Position numbers and translations under genes: made by a program
From: Flavobacterium ovatum
Lineage (GTDB): Bacteria; Bacteroidota; Bacteroidia; Flavobacteriales; Flavobacteriaceae
Direction: 5' to 3'
DNA: 64,000 nt
Assembly (NCBI RefSeq): GCF_040703125.1
Contig: NZ_CP160035.1
Location: forward strand, 1,116,001 to 1,180,000
Notes under the pieces: generated by a model
Told to the model about the DNA's origin: nothing
The model's input: the letters and a program-made list of their open reading frames with translations, nothing else
Database searches by the model: none
In this document: piece after piece, positions 20,574 through 28,465 of the stretch
How the letters are laid out: each line of letters starts with the position of its first letter
Position numbering within the stretch: position 1 is the first letter of the stretch

Positions 20574-20581
20574 CAAAGATA
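20574..20581 (-). promoter_or_regulatory. bioA -7 promoter element (TATCTTTG)
   Basis: An exact TAnnTTTG match, 15 bases before the bioA ATG. Its position rules out the upstream TTG as a start codon. Confidence 0.55.
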
Positions 20582-21102
20582 CACAGTCATTCTAGAACAC
20601 CCTTGTTTGGTAGGTTGTTTTTTTCTAACCCTCGAAGGGTTTCAGATCCTTCAAGTGCTGATGACGTAAAATATAATGAATAATTTGGGCGTGCCACCAT
20701 CTAGAAATAGGGGCAACAATCTTTGCGGTTATAAGCCCCTATTCCTAGCAGCTGTCAGGCTTTCGGTGCTACTTCGGTAGCTCACCTCAATCCTTCACGC
20801 GAGCGCTATAATCGATTATGATTGTCAATATTCATTGACGTTTTTGAAATAGACGGGTTGAAACCCGTCCCTGTAACGTGTGTCGAGCCTACGGCTCTTT
20901 ACGCTCAATGTGTTGAATCTGTATGATGACAAAATCAATCTCGAAGTGTTGGGACTTTAATTGTTATTCTTCTTCGATTCAATGTGATAAAAACCCTTTG
21001 TGAACCCTGTGCTTTCTCTGTGTCTTAGTGGTTAAGTCAAAAATCAACAATCGTTAATTAAAAAAAAATCTTTGTGCCTTCTCCGTGTCTTTGTGGTTAA
21101 AA
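20582..21102. other. Gene-free interval made of dispersed-repeat remnants
   Basis: No coding frame is supportable between bioA and bioD. The interval holds a small AACCCTCGAAGGGTT-type palindrome (about 20625-20635), one copy of the GCGTGA...GCACGCCC element (20680-20806), a perfect hairpin GACGGGTT-GA-AACCCGTC (20852-20869) and two tandem 'CTTTGTG...GTGTCTTTGTGGTTAA' sequences (about 20995-21100). All resemble short non-coding repeats common in Flavobacterium intergenic DNA. Confidence 0.6.
20680..20806 (-). repeat. Dispersed GCGTGA...GGCACGCCC element, copy A
   Basis: Read on the minus strand it begins GCGTGAAGGATTGA, continues with GCTACCGAAGTAGC and ends GGTGGCACGCCC. It shares both ends and the middle motif with 38381-38500, and both ends with 55961-56090. 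Confidence 0.75.
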
Positions 21103-21720
21103 TCACAAATTCAGCAGCTTTTCTCGAAACAAATCCGCATATTCTTTAACTACATTTTGGTCAAAATAAGGCTCTTGTTCAATTCGGCCCAAAAATTTCA
21201 CTCCTGTTTTCTTCAAAATAATCGATTCTGTTGCTTGATTTTCATCACCACTAAAGATGATTCCAGCAACCTGTAGATTCCTATTTTTCAAAGCTTCAAT
21301 AGTCAACAAAGTGTGATTGATACTTCCTAAATAATGTCTCGAAATCACAATTATTTTATAATCGGGTTTGATGAGATCAATAATGGTATCGTTATCATTT
21401 AGCGGAACAAATATTCCACCAGCAGCTTCAATAACCAAATGGTTTGCGGTTTCTGGTTCTGTGATTTGGTTGATGTCAATCGTAATTCCGTCCAATGCCG
21501 CCGCATGATGCGGACTTGCAGGAGTCAGCAACGCATAGCTATTGTTGTGAAATTTCGATTTGGCATTCGACACATACGATTTTACCTTTATAGTGTCCGA
21601 ATTTTCTAAATCTCCCGCTTGTATGGGTTTCCAGTAATCAGCTTCTAATGATTGGGTGATAATAGCCGAGGCAACGGTCTTGCCAACATCGGTAGATATT
21701 CCTGTGATAAATAATTTCAT
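21103..21720 (-). CDS. bioD: Dethiobiotin synthetase
   Basis: ATP-dependent carboxylation and ring closure of DAPA to dethiobiotin. 205 residues, in the normal range for BioD. The P-loop GISTDVGKT lies at residues 7-15, followed by the substrate Lys in YWKPIQAGD (about 31) and the second nucleotide/Mg segment VIEAAGGIFVPL (about 97-108). It lies between bioF and bioA on the same strand with a 222-base gap to bioF and its own promoter-like element (21745-21752), so the three genes may be transcribed separately. Confidence 0.95.
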   Translation of the reverse strand: MKLFITGISTDVGKTVASAIITQSLEADYWKPIQAGDLENSDTIKVKSYVSNAKSKFHNNSYALLTPASPHHAAALDGITIDINQITEPETANHLVIEAAGGIFVPLNDNDTIIDLIKPDYKIIVISRHYLGSINHTLLTIEALKNRNLQVAGIIFSGDENQATESIILKKTGVKFLGRIEQEPYFDQNVVKEYADLFREKLLNL

Positions 21721-21744
21721 GTGTTAGTATTTCGCAAAGATTCA

Positions 21745-21752
21745 CAAAGATA
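21745..21752 (-). promoter_or_regulatory. bioD -7 promoter element (TATCTTTG)
   Basis: An exact TAnnTTTG match about 24 bases before the bioD ATG. It is embedded in a TCTTTGTGAATCTTTGCG-type dispersed repeat, so the match could be coincidental. Confidence 0.4.
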
Positions 21753-21942
21753 GAAAAGAAGATTCACAAAGTTTTTATAAAACACTGTTTCGAAAAGCAA
21801 CATTTTCTTAATGGTCTAATGTAAAACGTGTACAGCTTCAAGATGTAGAATTTGCTATAAAGTTGTATGGAGTTAATAAAACGCTTAATTTTCTTAATGG
21901 TTTAAAAAGATAGTTGTTAACTTAAATGCTAGTATAATTGTT

Positions 21943-23088
21943 TTAAAACACAAAAGAACTCAGTAAAGATAGTAGTTCTGTTATTTCCTCTTTTGTGTTA
22001 TAGCTATGCAAACAAAAACGCAAACGTTCTTGGCCTTCGGGAACAGTAGGCGATAAGATGGCTTTGACTTCAAAACCTTTCTCTTGCAACTGCCTTGCAA
22101 TAGTTTTTACTTTTTCGTTCCCTGGAATAATCGCGCATTGTATTGCCGACTTGGAACGAACAAATAAAGGTTGCAATCCTGCCATTTTTTTCTCTTGGTT
22201 GAACCACAATATGTTCTCTCGTAAGCGAGATATATTTTCAGATTGAGCTTCTAAATTTCGATAAGCAATTCCAATCGTCGCTACAGCATGCGGATTCAGT
22301 CCAGTGGTATATATAAAACTTCGAGCAAAATTGACTAAATAGGATTGTAAATCTTTCGATCCTAAAACGGCTGCCCCATGACAACCCAATCCTTTGCCAA
22401 AAGTCATAATTCGGGCAAAAACTTGGTTTTCGATTCCTAAATATTGTACCAGTCCTTGTCCGTTTTCGCCATAAACACCAAGGGCATGAGCTTCGTCAAT
22501 GACCAAATAGCAATTGTATTTTGTAGACAGAATGGCTAATTGTCCTAAATTGGGACTGTCGCCGTCCATAGAAAAGACACTTTCTGTAGCAATGTAAATG
22601 GGAGTATTGGAGGTGTTGAATTTTAGAATCAAGCGTTCTAAATCTTCAAAATCGTTATGGTCGTATTTGTATGCTTTTGCGTGTGACAACTGAATTCCGT
22701 CACGAATCGAAGCGTGACACAATTCGTCATACAAAATGAAATCGCCTTTTTGTGGAACTGAACTAAAAAAACCCACGTTAGCATCATAACCAGAATTAAA
22801 TATCAAAGCTGATTCCGATTGGTGGAAGTTGGCAATTTCTTTTTCTATTGTAGAATATACTTCATGGTTTCCAGAAATGAGTCTAGAACCAGTAGCGCCG
22901 TTTTGAGTGTAATTAGTATCAAGTAAATATTGATGCGTTTGCTCAAAAATAACTTTGGACTGCGAAAATCCGATATAGTCATTAGATGAAAAATCTATTC
23001 TGTTGGAAGTGGTTCCCAATTGTCTTAACGCATTGGAATCTGTTCTTTTTTGGAGTTTGGCAAGAAGTGATTGAGGAAGTGTCTTCAT
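21943..23088 (-). CDS. bioF: 8-amino-7-oxononanoate synthase (BioF-like, alpha-oxoamine synthase)
   Basis: PLP enzyme that condenses pimeloyl-ACP/CoA with L-alanine to KAPA, the first ring-forming step of biotin synthesis. 381 residues. Motifs: FSSNDYIGF near residue 33, TGSRLISGNH (66-75), the His of DELCHASIRDG (about 125), VIDEAHALGVYG (197-207) and the PLP Lys in TFGKGLGCHGAA (about 232). The bioD and bioA neighbours fix the function as BioF and not Kbl or a serine palmitoyltransferase. The ATG follows a TACCTTTG element by only four bases, suggesting a leaderless mRNA. Confidence 0.93.
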   Translation of the reverse strand: MKTLPQSLLAKLQKRTDSNALRQLGTTSNRIDFSSNDYIGFSQSKVIFEQTHQYLLDTNYTQNGATGSRLISGNHEVYSTIEKEIANFHQSESALIFNSGYDANVGFFSSVPQKGDFILYDELCHASIRDGIQLSHAKAYKYDHNDFEDLERLILKFNTSNTPIYIATESVFSMDGDSPNLGQLAILSTKYNCYLVIDEAHALGVYGENGQGLVQYLGIENQVFARIMTFGKGLGCHGAAVLGSKDLQSYLVNFARSFIYTTGLNPHAVATIGIAYRNLEAQSENISRLRENILWFNQEKKMAGLQPLFVRSKSAIQCAIIPGNEKVKTIARQLQEKGFEVKAILSPTVPEGQERLRFCLHSYNTKEEITELLSLLSSFVF

Positions 23089-23092
23089 GAAC

Positions 23093-23100
23093 CAAAGGTA
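23093..23100 (-). promoter_or_regulatory. bioF -7 promoter element (TACCTTTG)
   Basis: A TAnnTTTG match ending four bases before the bioF ATG and directly after the rplY terminator, so bioF starts a new transcript with little or no leader. Confidence 0.5.
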
Positions 23101-23103
23101 AAA

Positions 23104-23133
23104 AAAAAGACTGTCTTTTGGGACAGTCTTTTT
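23104..23133 (-). terminator. Rho-independent terminator after rplY
   Basis: A 12-bp stem (23104-23115 with 23122-23133, core AGACTGTC/GACAGTCT), six-base loop and T-run on the minus strand, 21 bases after the rplY stop. Confidence 0.85.
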
Positions 23134-23154
23134 GGTAGAGTATTTGAAAAAATA

Positions 23155-23769
23155 TTATTTTTTCTTTCCTTTTGCAGGAGCTCCTTTTGCTGCTTTCGCT
23201 GCTTCTTGAGCTGCTTTCATAGCTGCACGAGAAATTCTTACTTGACAAACAACTGTGTTGTCTGGGTGCATGATTGCGTACTCAGGTGCACCAACTTGTG
23301 TAACGTACAATTTGTTACCCATTTCAAGTGGAGTAATGTCAGCTTCAACAAAATCAGGAAGATTTTTTGGTAAAGCTTTAACTTTTAATTTACGATTGTT
23401 CAAACGTAAAACACCACCTGCAAGAACACCTTTAGATACACCTGTAACTTTTACAGGAACTTCAATAGTAACTTCTTTATCTTCAAAAGTTTGAAAGAAA
23501 TCTAAGTGTAAAATTTTGTCAGACACTGGGTGAACCTGAATGTCTTGTAAAATTGCATTTAATGATTTACCATTTTCCAATTCAATCACAACTGTATGTG
23601 CGTTTGGAGTGTAAACCAAAGTTTTAAATGCTTTTTCTTCTGCTGAAAAGTGCACTGGTTGATCTCCTCCGTATAAAACGCAAGGAACCGCTCCAGCATT
23701 ACGTAAGGCTTTAGTTGCTACTTTGCCCACGCTTTCTCTTTCTGATCCTTTAATTGTAATCGACTTCAT
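23155..23769 (-). CDS. rplY: 50S ribosomal protein L25 (CTC-type, long form)
   Basis: Ribosomal protein that binds 5S rRNA. 204 residues, the long bL25/TL5-CTC form: an N-terminal 5S-binding barrel (about 1-95, [35 protein letters not shown]) followed by the beta-rich CTC domain (about 98-185, [19 protein letters not shown]) and an Ala/Lys-rich tail ending GAPAKGKKK. It follows prs by 110 bases, the usual prs-rplY order in Bacteroidota, and is probably co-transcribed with it; a hairpin lies in the gap. Confidence 0.96.
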   Translation of the reverse strand: MKSITIKGSERESVGKVATKALRNAGAVPCVLYGGDQPVHFSAEEKAFKTLVYTPNAHTVVIELENGKSLNAILQDIQVHPVSDKILHLDFFQTFEDKEVTIEVPVKVTGVSKGVLAGGVLRLNNRKLKVKALPKNLPDFVEADITPLEMGNKLYVTQVGAPEYAIMHPDNTVVCQVRISRAAMKAAQEAAKAAKGAPAKGKKK

Positions 23770-23825
23770 TGTAAAATATATAATTGTTAATAATTCATTT
23801 TTTTAGTCCTAAGCATTTAGTCCTA

Positions 23826-23871
23826 AGTCTTTAGTAAATTTTCTGTAGTCTGTAGTTTTTTACTAAGGACT
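23826..23871 (-). other. Intercistronic hairpin between prs and rplY
   Basis: A 13-bp inverted repeat with one mismatch (23826-23838 with 23859-23871), next to two direct copies of TTTAGTCCTAAG (about 23802-23827). There is no T-run, so it more likely protects or processes mRNA than terminates. Confidence 0.45.
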
Positions 23872-23879
23872 TCTTCTAG

Positions 23880-24821
23880 TTACATCAAAAACTTCCCGCT
23901 GATAGAGTTGTTGTGTTGTACCATGTGCATTACTTCTGCAAATAATGGTGCACAACTTACTACTCTGATTTTTTTAGATTCTTTCTTTAATGGAATAGAA
24001 TCGGTAACGATTAATTCTAATAACTTAGAGTTTTCTATTTTTTCGTAGGCATCTCCAGATAAAATAGCATGTGTACAAATAGCTCTAACGCTTAATGCTC
24101 CTTTTTCAATCATTAAGTCAGCAGCTTTAGCAAGTGTTCCACCAGTATCAATCATGTCGTCTACTAGTATTACGTTTTTGCCTTTTACTTCACCAATTAA
24201 TTCCATGGTTGCAATAACGTTGGCTTCTTTTCTTTGTTTGTAACAGATAACCACTTCTGAATTTAAAAATTTAGAATAAGCATAGGCTCTTTTAGATCCA
24301 CCCATGTCAGGTGATGCGATCATAAGGTTGTCTAATTTTAGACTCTCTATATAAGGTAAGAAAATAGTAGAGGCAAAAAGATGATCTACTGGTTTTTCAA
24401 AGAATCCTTGAATTTGATCTGCATGCAAATCCATAGTCATGATACGAGTTGCTCCGGCAGTTTCTAATAATTTAGCCACTAATTTAGCTCCAATCGGAAC
24501 TCTTGGCTTGTCTTTTCTGTCTTGTCTTGCCCAACCGAAGTAAGGAATTACAGCAGTAATGTGTCTTGCTGATGCGCGTTTTGCAGCGTCAATCATCAAT
24601 AAAAGTTCCATTAAATTATCTGCAGATGGAAAAGTTGAGCATACAATAAATACACGTAATCCTCTGATAGACTCTTCATAAGAAGGTTGGAATTCTCCAT
24701 CACTATAGGTAGACATTGTCATTTTTCCTAGTGGGATACCATATTTATCAGCAATCTTCTCAGCAAGATAGACACTTTGTGAACAAGCAAATATTTTAGC
24801 TTCTGGTTCTGTATGTGACAT
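23880..24821 (-). CDS. prs: Ribose-phosphate pyrophosphokinase (PRPP synthetase)
   Basis: Makes PRPP from ribose-5-phosphate and ATP for nucleotide, His and Trp synthesis. 313 residues, normal length. Visible motifs: SDGEFQPSYEESIRG (40-54), the ATP-binding flexible loop YFGWARQDRKDKPR (94-107), MTMDLHADQIQGFF (128-141) with the catalytic His, and the PRPP-binding loop VILVDDMIDTGGT (217-229). First gene of a prs-rplY transcript; a TAAATTTG promoter element lies about 50 bases upstream. Confidence 0.97.
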   Translation of the reverse strand: MSHTEPEAKIFACSQSVYLAEKIADKYGIPLGKMTMSTYSDGEFQPSYEESIRGLRVFIVCSTFPSADNLMELLLMIDAAKRASARHITAVIPYFGWARQDRKDKPRVPIGAKLVAKLLETAGATRIMTMDLHADQIQGFFEKPVDHLFASTIFLPYIESLKLDNLMIASPDMGGSKRAYAYSKFLNSEVVICYKQRKEANVIATMELIGEVKGKNVILVDDMIDTGGTLAKAADLMIEKGALSVRAICTHAILSGDAYEKIENSKLLELIVTDSIPLKKESKKIRVVSCAPLFAEVMHMVQHNNSISGKFLM

Positions 24822-24870
24822 TTAATTTGTTGTTTTGTAGTTAGTTAGTGTGCCCTGTTTTTACGAACTG

Positions 24871-24878
24871 CAAATTTA
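24871..24878 (-). promoter_or_regulatory. prs -7 promoter element (TAAATTTG)
   Basis: An exact TAnnTTTG match on the minus strand upstream of prs; the tRNA promoter at 24945 diverges from it. Confidence 0.5.
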
Positions 24879-24944
24879 GAAAAAAAATCGAACTCTGAAA
24901 GAGAAAATTTTAGTTTTTTTATTAGAATGTTTTGATTTTTTTTA

Positions 24945-24952
24945 TACATTTG
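24945..24952 (+). promoter_or_regulatory. tRNA-Leu -7 promoter element (TACATTTG)
   Basis: An exact TAnnTTTG match preceded by a T-rich tract, about 86 bases before the mature tRNA 5' end. Confidence 0.5.
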
Positions 24953-25038
24953 CACCGTGTTAAAGAAACAAGATGTTTGACTACCATTAAATATCTCTTT
25001 ATTGCGTTGAAATGACTGTCGTCATTTCTGTCTGCTAA

Positions 25039-25118
25039 GCCCGGATGGCGGAATTGGTAGACGCGCTGGTCTCAAACACCTGTGGGAAACCGTGCCGGTT
25101 CGACTCCGGCTCCGGGTA
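25039..25118 (+). tRNA. tRNA-Leu (anticodon CAA)
   Basis: Acceptor stem GCCCGGA (25039-25045) pairs with TCCGGGT (25111-25117, with one G-U). The D-arm TGGCGGAATTGGTAGAC is typical of Leu tRNAs, and the anticodon loop CTCAAAC gives CAA. A class II variable arm lies between the anticodon and T arms, and the T-arm is GCCGGTTCGACTCCGGC. The CCA end is not encoded. Confidence 0.95.
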
Positions 25119-25121
25119 CTT

Positions 25122-25155
25122 AAAAGCCTCTTAATCGTATGATTGAGAGGCTTTT
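25122..25155 (+). terminator. Rho-independent terminator after tRNA-Leu
   Basis: Outer stem AAAAGCCTCT/AGAGGCTTTT (25122-25131 with 25146-25155) and an inner ATC/GAT pairing, with a T-run; it starts four bases after the tRNA. Confidence 0.9.
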
Positions 25156-25319
25156 TGCTTTTTAGGGGTAAAAGGGTGGCCAACTTTTTTGTATCTACTT
25201 TCCACTTTTACTTCTTTTAATAGTTTTTAATCCTAATATTAAATAATTGGATAAAAAAACTCCCATAAAGCTTTTGCAATATGAGAGTGTTTGGTATTAG
25301 GAATTTTTCTAATAGTATT

Positions 25320-28010
25320 CTAAAGTTCGCTTATAATTTGAATGAAATTTTTAGCCGTATAACATCCCTCAACATTTTTGTTTTCAAATACCATAAAGTA
25401 TTTGTAATTATTACCAGATTTTTCAGCCCATTTCTTTCCTAAGATATTTTTAGCTTTACTATCATCGTTATCCAAAAAGTCTCCTTTTGTTTCTACTAAG
25501 ATAATGTTGCCTTTTTGAGTCTGTAAAATAAAATCAGGATAATGATTAGTGCTAAATCCATTTAAATAAAAACCTTTGTCTTTGCTTACTGAATTTCTAT
25601 GCCAAAATAAAATGTTTTCTTGCGATGCTACATCCATTATTAAGCGCTGTTCGAAGCTGTTCATATCGCCTTCTCGTTCATACAAAGATTTGTCTATTTT
25701 AGCACCCTCTTTGGTATGAACTAGTGTTTCTTTAAATTTAAAACTTGGTTTCACGATAATTTTATTGGTGTCTAACAATCTGCCGAATTCTTCTTTTGCA
25801 AATTGGTTTGACAACTCAATAATTTTAGCTTTGATTTTATAAACGTAGTTGTACTCATTATTAACGGCATCAATTATTTCTTCTGTCGTGAACTCACTAA
25901 AGATGCGTTCTATGTATTTTCTAATTTCGGGCTCTGTAATTGGAGTCATGTTCCCGATTTTAGAAATCATTATATTCGTAATGTCTTTTACTTGTTTCTC
26001 TTTCGGTTTCGCTACAATAGCATTTACAAGTAGTTTTTTGGCTTGAATGCTAAATTTAGAAATCATGGCATCTTTACGTACTTCGTCATAATCTACTTTT
26101 ACAATTTCAGCACTAACGCTATTGAAATCAATTTCAATATCTTTTGAGGAAAGTTTAAAATTGGATAATAATTGTTCTTTGTTTAAGAAAACTTCGCCCT
26201 GACTTAACTCTTCAAAAATTAATTCTTGACTTAAGATATCGGCATCAAGTTTTTTGTAAAATTGAGGTAATTCAATATTTTCTGCTACTTGATGGAAGTG
26301 TTCTACTATTTTATATCTTTTTGGCTCTTTTCCCATTTCTCTTAAAAGGTATTCCGTATTGTCTCCAGTATCTGTAGTCAATCTAGTTTCAAATGCTTTG
26401 CCTTCCTCAATTGCTTTTTGTGTGATTTTATTTAGTGCTCCTGTTTTAATTGTTGACGAAGTGTTTTGTGTTGGATCATAATCAATAGCACTTACATTAA
26501 TATTCGTAATATCAGCATCATCAAAAGATTTATCTGTTACAACTTCTGTACTGCCAAACAATTCATTAGTCAATGCTTCTTTATCCGATAAAGGAGCGGT
26601 TGCTGTTTCGTTTATAATTTCTTCGGCATAATAATCTTTGTTACTAAAACCTGCATCTTGTAATCCTTTAACAATATTGTCTAAAGTTTCATTGAATTTA
26701 GCCGAAGCAGTTAAAACGAAAGAAAGATTCAATAACGGTTCTTTATGTTTGATTACATAAGGTTGGCGCAAAACACGTCCTAAGATCTGTTCTACTTCCA
26801 CTGCGGAAGATTTGTCGGCCAATGAAGCAAGGATGTAAGCAAATGGACAATCCCATCCTTCTTTTAAAGCATTGATTGTTATGATGTATCGAACAGGACA
26901 TTTTCCGTCCATCAAATCAATTCCTTTTAGCTCGTCCAAACCACTGACTTTGATCTTGATTTGTTCTTCGGGAATTTTTAACTCGATTAGTTTTTCTTTA
27001 ATCTTAATATAGGTGGTATTGTCGCTTCCTTTGATATTAGATTGCGCTTGAAATAAAATAATAGGTCGTATCATTTTTCCACCATCCAAATGTTCTTGAA
27101 TCGCCAATTGTTCTAACTGTCTTTGTAAATGCAAAGCACTATTAATTACCTCTTCTTTTCGGCTATGGTTGTAAACGATAACAGGTAATTTTACCATGTG
27201 TTCCTTCTTTAACTCAATGGCATTTACATAACTAACTATGTTACTATTTTTCTTTGGAGTTGCAGTTAGATCTAAAATAAAAGAAGGATTAAGATTTTGG
27301 AGCATTTCAATACTTAAATCACTTTCGGCATTGTGACTTTCATCAACAATGACTAATGGGTTTAAGCTTCTAATCACGTTTATTAAAGCGCTTTCGTCAG
27401 TGTCGGGCAAAACTAAATCTTGTGCCACAATACTATCTCTAAAAGCTTCCAAAGCGCCATTTTGTTGGTATATTTTGCGGTCGTCTTTTTTCTTAGAATT
27501 GATTCGTAAACTGCTGAAATTGAAAACAAAAATATTTAATTGTTCGGAGACAGAGGTAGGGTTGAAATTTGCGCCTTGCAAGAGGCTCTCTTTTTCATAA
27601 ACTTCTACACTATGGTTGAATAAAGTATTTAATTTTTGACGGTAAGGGTGTGCCGAATCAGAAAGATTGGAGGCTGTTTGTTGCAGCAGATTACTCCAGG
27701 GCACAAGCCAAACAACCGCCTTAGGACGACTACTGTCATAACTGCTAAATATAGAGTGAATAGCATTGCAAGCAATGAAGGTTTTACCTCCAGCTGTTGG
27801 TACTTTTATAGCAATGTGTGGTGTGTTTTTGATGTTATCTTTATAGGGTGTCATTCCGCTATAAGTACCGTCAAGTTTCAGTTCATAGGCACCAACTTTG
27901 TCTTCCCAATACTGTTTAAAGGCAAGGGTTGGTGTGTCATAATTTTGGAGATATTCTAAAAATACATCTAAATCGGTAATAACTTGTTGCTGATAGGATT
28001 TTAACTCCAT
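25320..28010 (-). CDS. res: Type III restriction enzyme, Res subunit (helicase-nuclease)
   Basis: ATP-dependent translocase and endonuclease that cuts unmethylated DNA together with Mod. 896 residues. Superfamily 2 helicase: Walker A VPTAGGKTF (70-78), DEAD-box-like VIVDESHNAES (about 220-230), DLTATPKKNS (motif III), and motif VI EQILGRVLRQPYV. A C-terminal PD-(D/E)XK nuclease core is visible as PDFILQTQKGNIILVETKG (about 835-855). Motifs are intact, so the enzyme should be active. It is the last gene of a locus starting with mod at 31535; rhuM and two small four-helix-bundle genes are inserted between the two subunits. Confidence 0.93.
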   Translation of the reverse strand: MELKSYQQQVITDLDVFLEYLQNYDTPTLAFKQYWEDKVGAYELKLDGTYSGMTPYKDNIKNTPHIAIKVPTAGGKTFIACNAIHSIFSSYDSSRPKAVVWLVPWSNLLQQTASNLSDSAHPYRQKLNTLFNHSVEVYEKESLLQGANFNPTSVSEQLNIFVFNFSSLRINSKKKDDRKIYQQNGALEAFRDSIVAQDLVLPDTDESALINVIRSLNPLVIVDESHNAESDLSIEMLQNLNPSFILDLTATPKKNSNIVSYVNAIELKKEHMVKLPVIVYNHSRKEEVINSALHLQRQLEQLAIQEHLDGGKMIRPIILFQAQSNIKGSDNTTYIKIKEKLIELKIPEEQIKIKVSGLDELKGIDLMDGKCPVRYIITINALKEGWDCPFAYILASLADKSSAVEVEQILGRVLRQPYVIKHKEPLLNLSFVLTASAKFNETLDNIVKGLQDAGFSNKDYYAEEIINETATAPLSDKEALTNELFGSTEVVTDKSFDDADITNINVSAIDYDPTQNTSSTIKTGALNKITQKAIEEGKAFETRLTTDTGDNTEYLLREMGKEPKRYKIVEHFHQVAENIELPQFYKKLDADILSQELIFEELSQGEVFLNKEQLLSNFKLSSKDIEIDFNSVSAEIVKVDYDEVRKDAMISKFSIQAKKLLVNAIVAKPKEKQVKDITNIMISKIGNMTPITEPEIRKYIERIFSEFTTEEIIDAVNNEYNYVYKIKAKIIELSNQFAKEEFGRLLDTNKIIVKPSFKFKETLVHTKEGAKIDKSLYEREGDMNSFEQRLIMDVASQENILFWHRNSVSKDKGFYLNGFSTNHYPDFILQTQKGNIILVETKGDFLDNDDSKAKNILGKKWAEKSGNNYKYFMVFENKNVEGCYTAKNFIQIISEL

Positions 28011-28088
28011 TTTTATGAGTTATGAGTTATGAATTATGAATTATGAGTTGTTCAGTGCAACTCCTAATTCATAACTCCTAATTATTTT
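28011..28088. repeat. AT-rich repeat block between res and four-helix-bundle gene 1
   Basis: It contains a 24-bp sequence (28026-28049) identical to 29453-29476 (core GAATTATGAATTATGAG), then nine unrelated bases, then a 23-bp sequence (28059-28081) identical to 28443-28465. The two halves form an imperfect inverted repeat around the nine bases. Confidence 0.8.
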
Positions 28089-28442
28089 CTATTTTTTACT
28101 TTTCGTTGTAATAATAATGCTTTTTAAAATTTTCAATAGTTCAGAAGCGTCCTGATTTATACTTTCAAATTCAGCTTCTGTTATGTAATTGGTTGCTTTT
28201 AATAATTCAAACCAATACATTGATTCGTCACATTCTTTTTGAGAAATGGCAAGTTTATGAATAAAATCAGCTTTGCTTTCTCCGTTTAACGCTTCACGTA
28301 CATTGGCGCCAATTGATGTTCCTGAACGTAATAGTTGCTTGCTCAATACGTATTCTTTTCGCTCGGAAGTCAGTAATTGATATAACTTTACGATACGTAT
28401 GGCAAACAGAAAACTTTTATTTTTAATAATACTTTCACTCAT
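28089..28442 (-). CDS. Four-helix-bundle protein, S23/IVP family (copy 1)
   Basis: 117 residues, all-helical, starting MSESIIKNKSFLFAIRIVK with the family pattern KQLLRSGTSIGANVREAL and a central SQKECDESMYWFELL helix. This family (23S rRNA intervening-sequence protein fold, shared with the Avd accessory of diversity-generating retroelements) forms pentamers and is thought to bind nucleic acid; no catalytic activity is known. It is about 84% identical (19 differences in 117) to the second copy at 29495. It lies between rhuM and res. A perfect 23-bp direct repeat brackets it (28059-28081 and 28443-28465), so it may be an inserted cassette. The ATG directly follows the repeat. Confidence 0.9.
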   Translation of the reverse strand: MSESIIKNKSFLFAIRIVKLYQLLTSERKEYVLSKQLLRSGTSIGANVREALNGESKADFIHKLAISQKECDESMYWFELLKATNYITEAEFESINQDASELLKILKSIIITTKSKK

Positions 28443-28465
28443 AACTCCTAATTCATAACTCCTAA
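28443..28465. repeat. 23-bp direct repeat upstream of four-helix-bundle gene 1
   Basis: Identical to 28059-28081. It fills the whole gap between the rhuM stop codon and the ATG of the small gene; on the minus strand it supplies AGGAGTT immediately before that ATG. Confidence 0.85.

Noticed and set aside
20559..20576. Six-residue N-terminal extension of BioA from a TTG start
   Set aside because: The TTG lies within the likely -7 promoter element; conserved BioA sequence begins after the ATG at 20558.
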